Positions 61,573 through 64,000 of a stretch of DNA of 64,000 nucleotides are shown piece after piece. Under the pieces are notes generated by a model that saw nothing but the letters and a program-made list of their open reading frames with translations, made no database searches and was not told the DNA's origin. The DNA is from Archilochus colubris (taxonomy: Eukaryota > Chordata > Aves > Apodiformes > Trochilidae): assembly GCA_023079485.1 (NCBI GenBank), contig CM041084.1, positions 66,559,709-66,623,708 of the forward strand, read 5' to 3'. The position numbers and the translations under genes were made by a program. Positions within the stretch are counted from its first letter, which is position 1. Every line of letters begins with the position of its first letter.

Positions 61573-61709
61573 GTTGTGTAGTTTAGTTTCCAACTCATAA
61601 GTCTCTCTCCCTTATTCTCTCTCCTTTCTTCATCGAGGGGAGAGAGATTAATAGAGAGCGTCTGTTATTCGGTTTAATTGCCGGGTCAGTGTTAAACCGT
61701 GACAGGCAT

Positions 61710-64000
61710 GCACTGCTCTAGGTAGTACCATGCACATAAATTTCTCTTAGCCATGATTCCCTCCCCTGCTCAGCCTGGCAATCTAAGCTGAAAAATTCCC
61801 CTCAAGAACAAAACAATCTGGGCATTGCAGGGAACCCGATTATGATGCTGGAATTAGGATCTGGGCACTGACTAAGACTGCTAGCATGAATTTGCTAGAG
61901 AATTTCCCACATACCTTTATAATTTATTCTTTCAATGTCTGGGGGGAAGTAGGGAGAGAGGCTCTGGAAACTGCGAACACCCCTCATCAGTTCTAAGTAA
62001 GAGTAAACACACGGGTATATTCACTGATATATTTAACAGGTTGTATAGGAAATTGCTAGCTGTTGAAATATGTAATTATGTGTTAACATGCCTGCCCAAC
62101 AGGGCAAAAAATAGCAATGATTCAGTAACTGGAGTTTGGAATGCTTTTCTTCTGTGTTTCCCTGCAGATTGCAAGCAGCTTATGCACCTTTATCTATCTA
62201 AGTTTAAAAAATAAATAAATAAAATGTTCTTTTAGGACACCTTCAGCAGCTTGGCAGTTGTGTTGTTCTAGTTCTTTCAACAATCAGATAAACTCACAAC
62301 AATGTTATTTCTTGGCCAGAGGAGTATAAAGTAAGCCACAGTTTGTCACATAACCTCCTTGCTTTTGCTCCTGCAATTCTTACTGCACAGGCAATACTTT
62401 TCCCTGATGACATTTCAAAGTCTGGAGAGCTTTGGTTTTTACCCTATTTAAAAATAAAAACATGCTAATTATAGGACAAAAAATTAAAAATCTCCATTCT
62501 ACTACACTGTGCACTGTTCTGCTACTTGACATGGGCAGAGGATTCAGTGCAGTGTTGCTGTGAGTGATGGGGAGGGCTGAAAAGGAAAAATCAATGCCAT
62601 TTCTTGTTCAATTAAGTTCATTGTGATTCAGAACCACCTCCTCACACTGCAGAGCCTGCAAGAGATCAGTGCTGCAATCACTACCTTTTAGCAGCTTGCT
62701 TTCTCCATCTGGACCTGCACAAGCCACTCACTGGCAGGGCATCACACTTTGCTCAGAGAAAAAAGAAATGGGAGAAAAAAAAAGCATCCTTGTGGGACCA
62801 TCTGTAAAACGTTGTCATAAATGATGGGTCTTCAGGTGAGCGTGTCACAAAAGGGGAGAAAAAGCAGTTTCCTCAATGAGTCATTTTATTTAGATGTCAG
62901 AACTACCTCTGTTTTTTCATCCTTCAGTAAGAAGTTCTTTCTCCTTGCTGCCTTGCTGAGAAATATCTGGAATACATATGTTGCTGCTTGGTCTTGCTCA
63001 GACTAAGCAGTGAGATGGTCTGAGTCAAAGTCTTTTGGAAGTCAATAGAAAGATGCTGGTAAACTCAGATGGACTACAGATCAGATCAGACACCCATGAG
63101 CCCGGGAATCAGGGGTTAGCAGTCACAGTTATCAAGAGGTCATGACAAAGGATTTTTAGGGTCCCTCCCACCCGTCAGCCACTTCAGCTCTTATATGGCA
63201 ATTGTAAAAAAACAAAAAAAAAAGAAGAAGAAATGTCTTTGCAGTAGAATGAGTAACCTGCAGAGTTTCTGATGCTAAAGCTCATCCTACTGAGGATTTG
63301 AAGGTCTGCCATGGTGCACGATGCCCCTTGAGTGCCAGCACCAGCACCCCACATTCCTGCTTCGCACCTCCTAGCAGAGAACAGAGCAGCCCAGGATGCT
63401 TGTGGGCATGTCTCACTCTAGTGACAGGACAGACAAACTGCAGCAGCCTGCTACTCTGGGGTGCCTTTAATGGTTACTGCCTGTCCCCAGCATGGAGGGA
63501 GTTTGTCCAAGGCCCTTGGGGTTCAGGCCCAAATTACTGGGGTCTAGCGCAGCAAACAGGTCACTACAAAATCCAAAGACAAGAATGATCAGGGGTGGCA
63601 GAGGCAAAGAAGAATATGAGAAGAAAAACACTTTAATGCTGCCAGTCAAAGGGCTTTGATGCTCACAAAAGTGGTGGTAGATCCTGGATGTGTCTTAGCT
63701 GGTAGCAATGGATAGGTGATGCGTGGAACATCTTAATACACAGTTATCCACATCACTTTCCAGCTTTTTTGTTGTACTGCTAGGTCATGCTGATAAGCAA
63801 GAGAAGTCCTCAAGGAAGATGCCAGCTCTTTAGTTGTTTGATGCACCTATCAATAGCAGCTGTGGAACTGCCCTTGACTTCTCCAGCTGCGGTCACCTGA
63901 ATGGCAACTGACACGTGACAATGATATTTGAGCTAAATATGCCATCTGTAGCTCACACAAAACAAATGTGGCCCAAATGAGGGTTCTGAAGAAGGGTGGC
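61710..64000. other. Intergenic stretch to the window edge, nothing recognised
   Basis: No gene or repeat family recognised. A short (taaa)n stretch lies near 62207-62223 and A runs near 62760-62785 and 63207-63230. Confidence 0.65.

Larger units (their letters stand above)
60930..61704 (+). mobile_element. Solo ERV LTR (family A copy 3), 775 bp, 5-bp target-site duplication
   Basis: It starts tgtcctggtttggaccagga and ends gttaaaccgtgaca, flanked by perfect 5-bp repeats ggcat (60925-60929 and 61705-61709). TATA is at 61255 and ATTAAA at 61567. It is the cleanest of the three family A copies and shows the uninterrupted form at the point where copy 1 holds a CR1. No internal retroviral sequence is present. 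Confidence 0.95.

Overview
The window is vertebrate nuclear DNA from a bird. Split exons with GT-AG introns and dispersed CR1 LINEs (eleven copies recognised) point to a bird or close sauropsid. So do the CR1 3' tails built on the unit ATTCTRTG and short solo LTRs of endogenous retroviruses. I cannot name the species. No bacterial, phage or CRISPR content is present.

Region 1 (1-about 24640): the 3' half of F13A1, the coagulation factor XIII A chain (a plasma and cellular transglutaminase), on the + strand. Eight exons, matching human exons 8-15, join in one continuous frame of 404 residues plus the end of a split codon. They carry the catalytic His and Asp, the calcium-site residues and both C-terminal beta-barrels. 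The exons with the activation peptide and the catalytic Cys lie upstream of the window. A 3' UTR of about 1.9 kb with an AATAAA near 24615 is likely. The introns hold antisense and sense CR1 copies, and one short fossil of an L1-type reverse transcriptase.

Region 2 (about 24640-64000): some 39 kb in which I recognise no host gene. It is intergenic DNA with CR1 fragments on both strands and LTRs. Three solo LTRs of one family (36005-38133, 47795-48581, 60930-61704) each have a perfect, different 5-bp target-site duplication. A fourth, unrelated solo LTR (27028-27358) has a perfect 6-bp duplication. A fifth, degraded LTR-like block lies at about 56789-57315. The LTR at 36005 is split by a young CR1 that keeps a 369-codon reverse-transcriptase reading frame and an 18-copy 8-bp tail, so the order of insertion can be read directly.

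There is no multi-gene system here. The main points of interest are the apparent absence in this bird of the secondary thrombin cleavage site known in human factor XIII-A, the L1-type fossil, and the nested and recurrent retroelement insertions.
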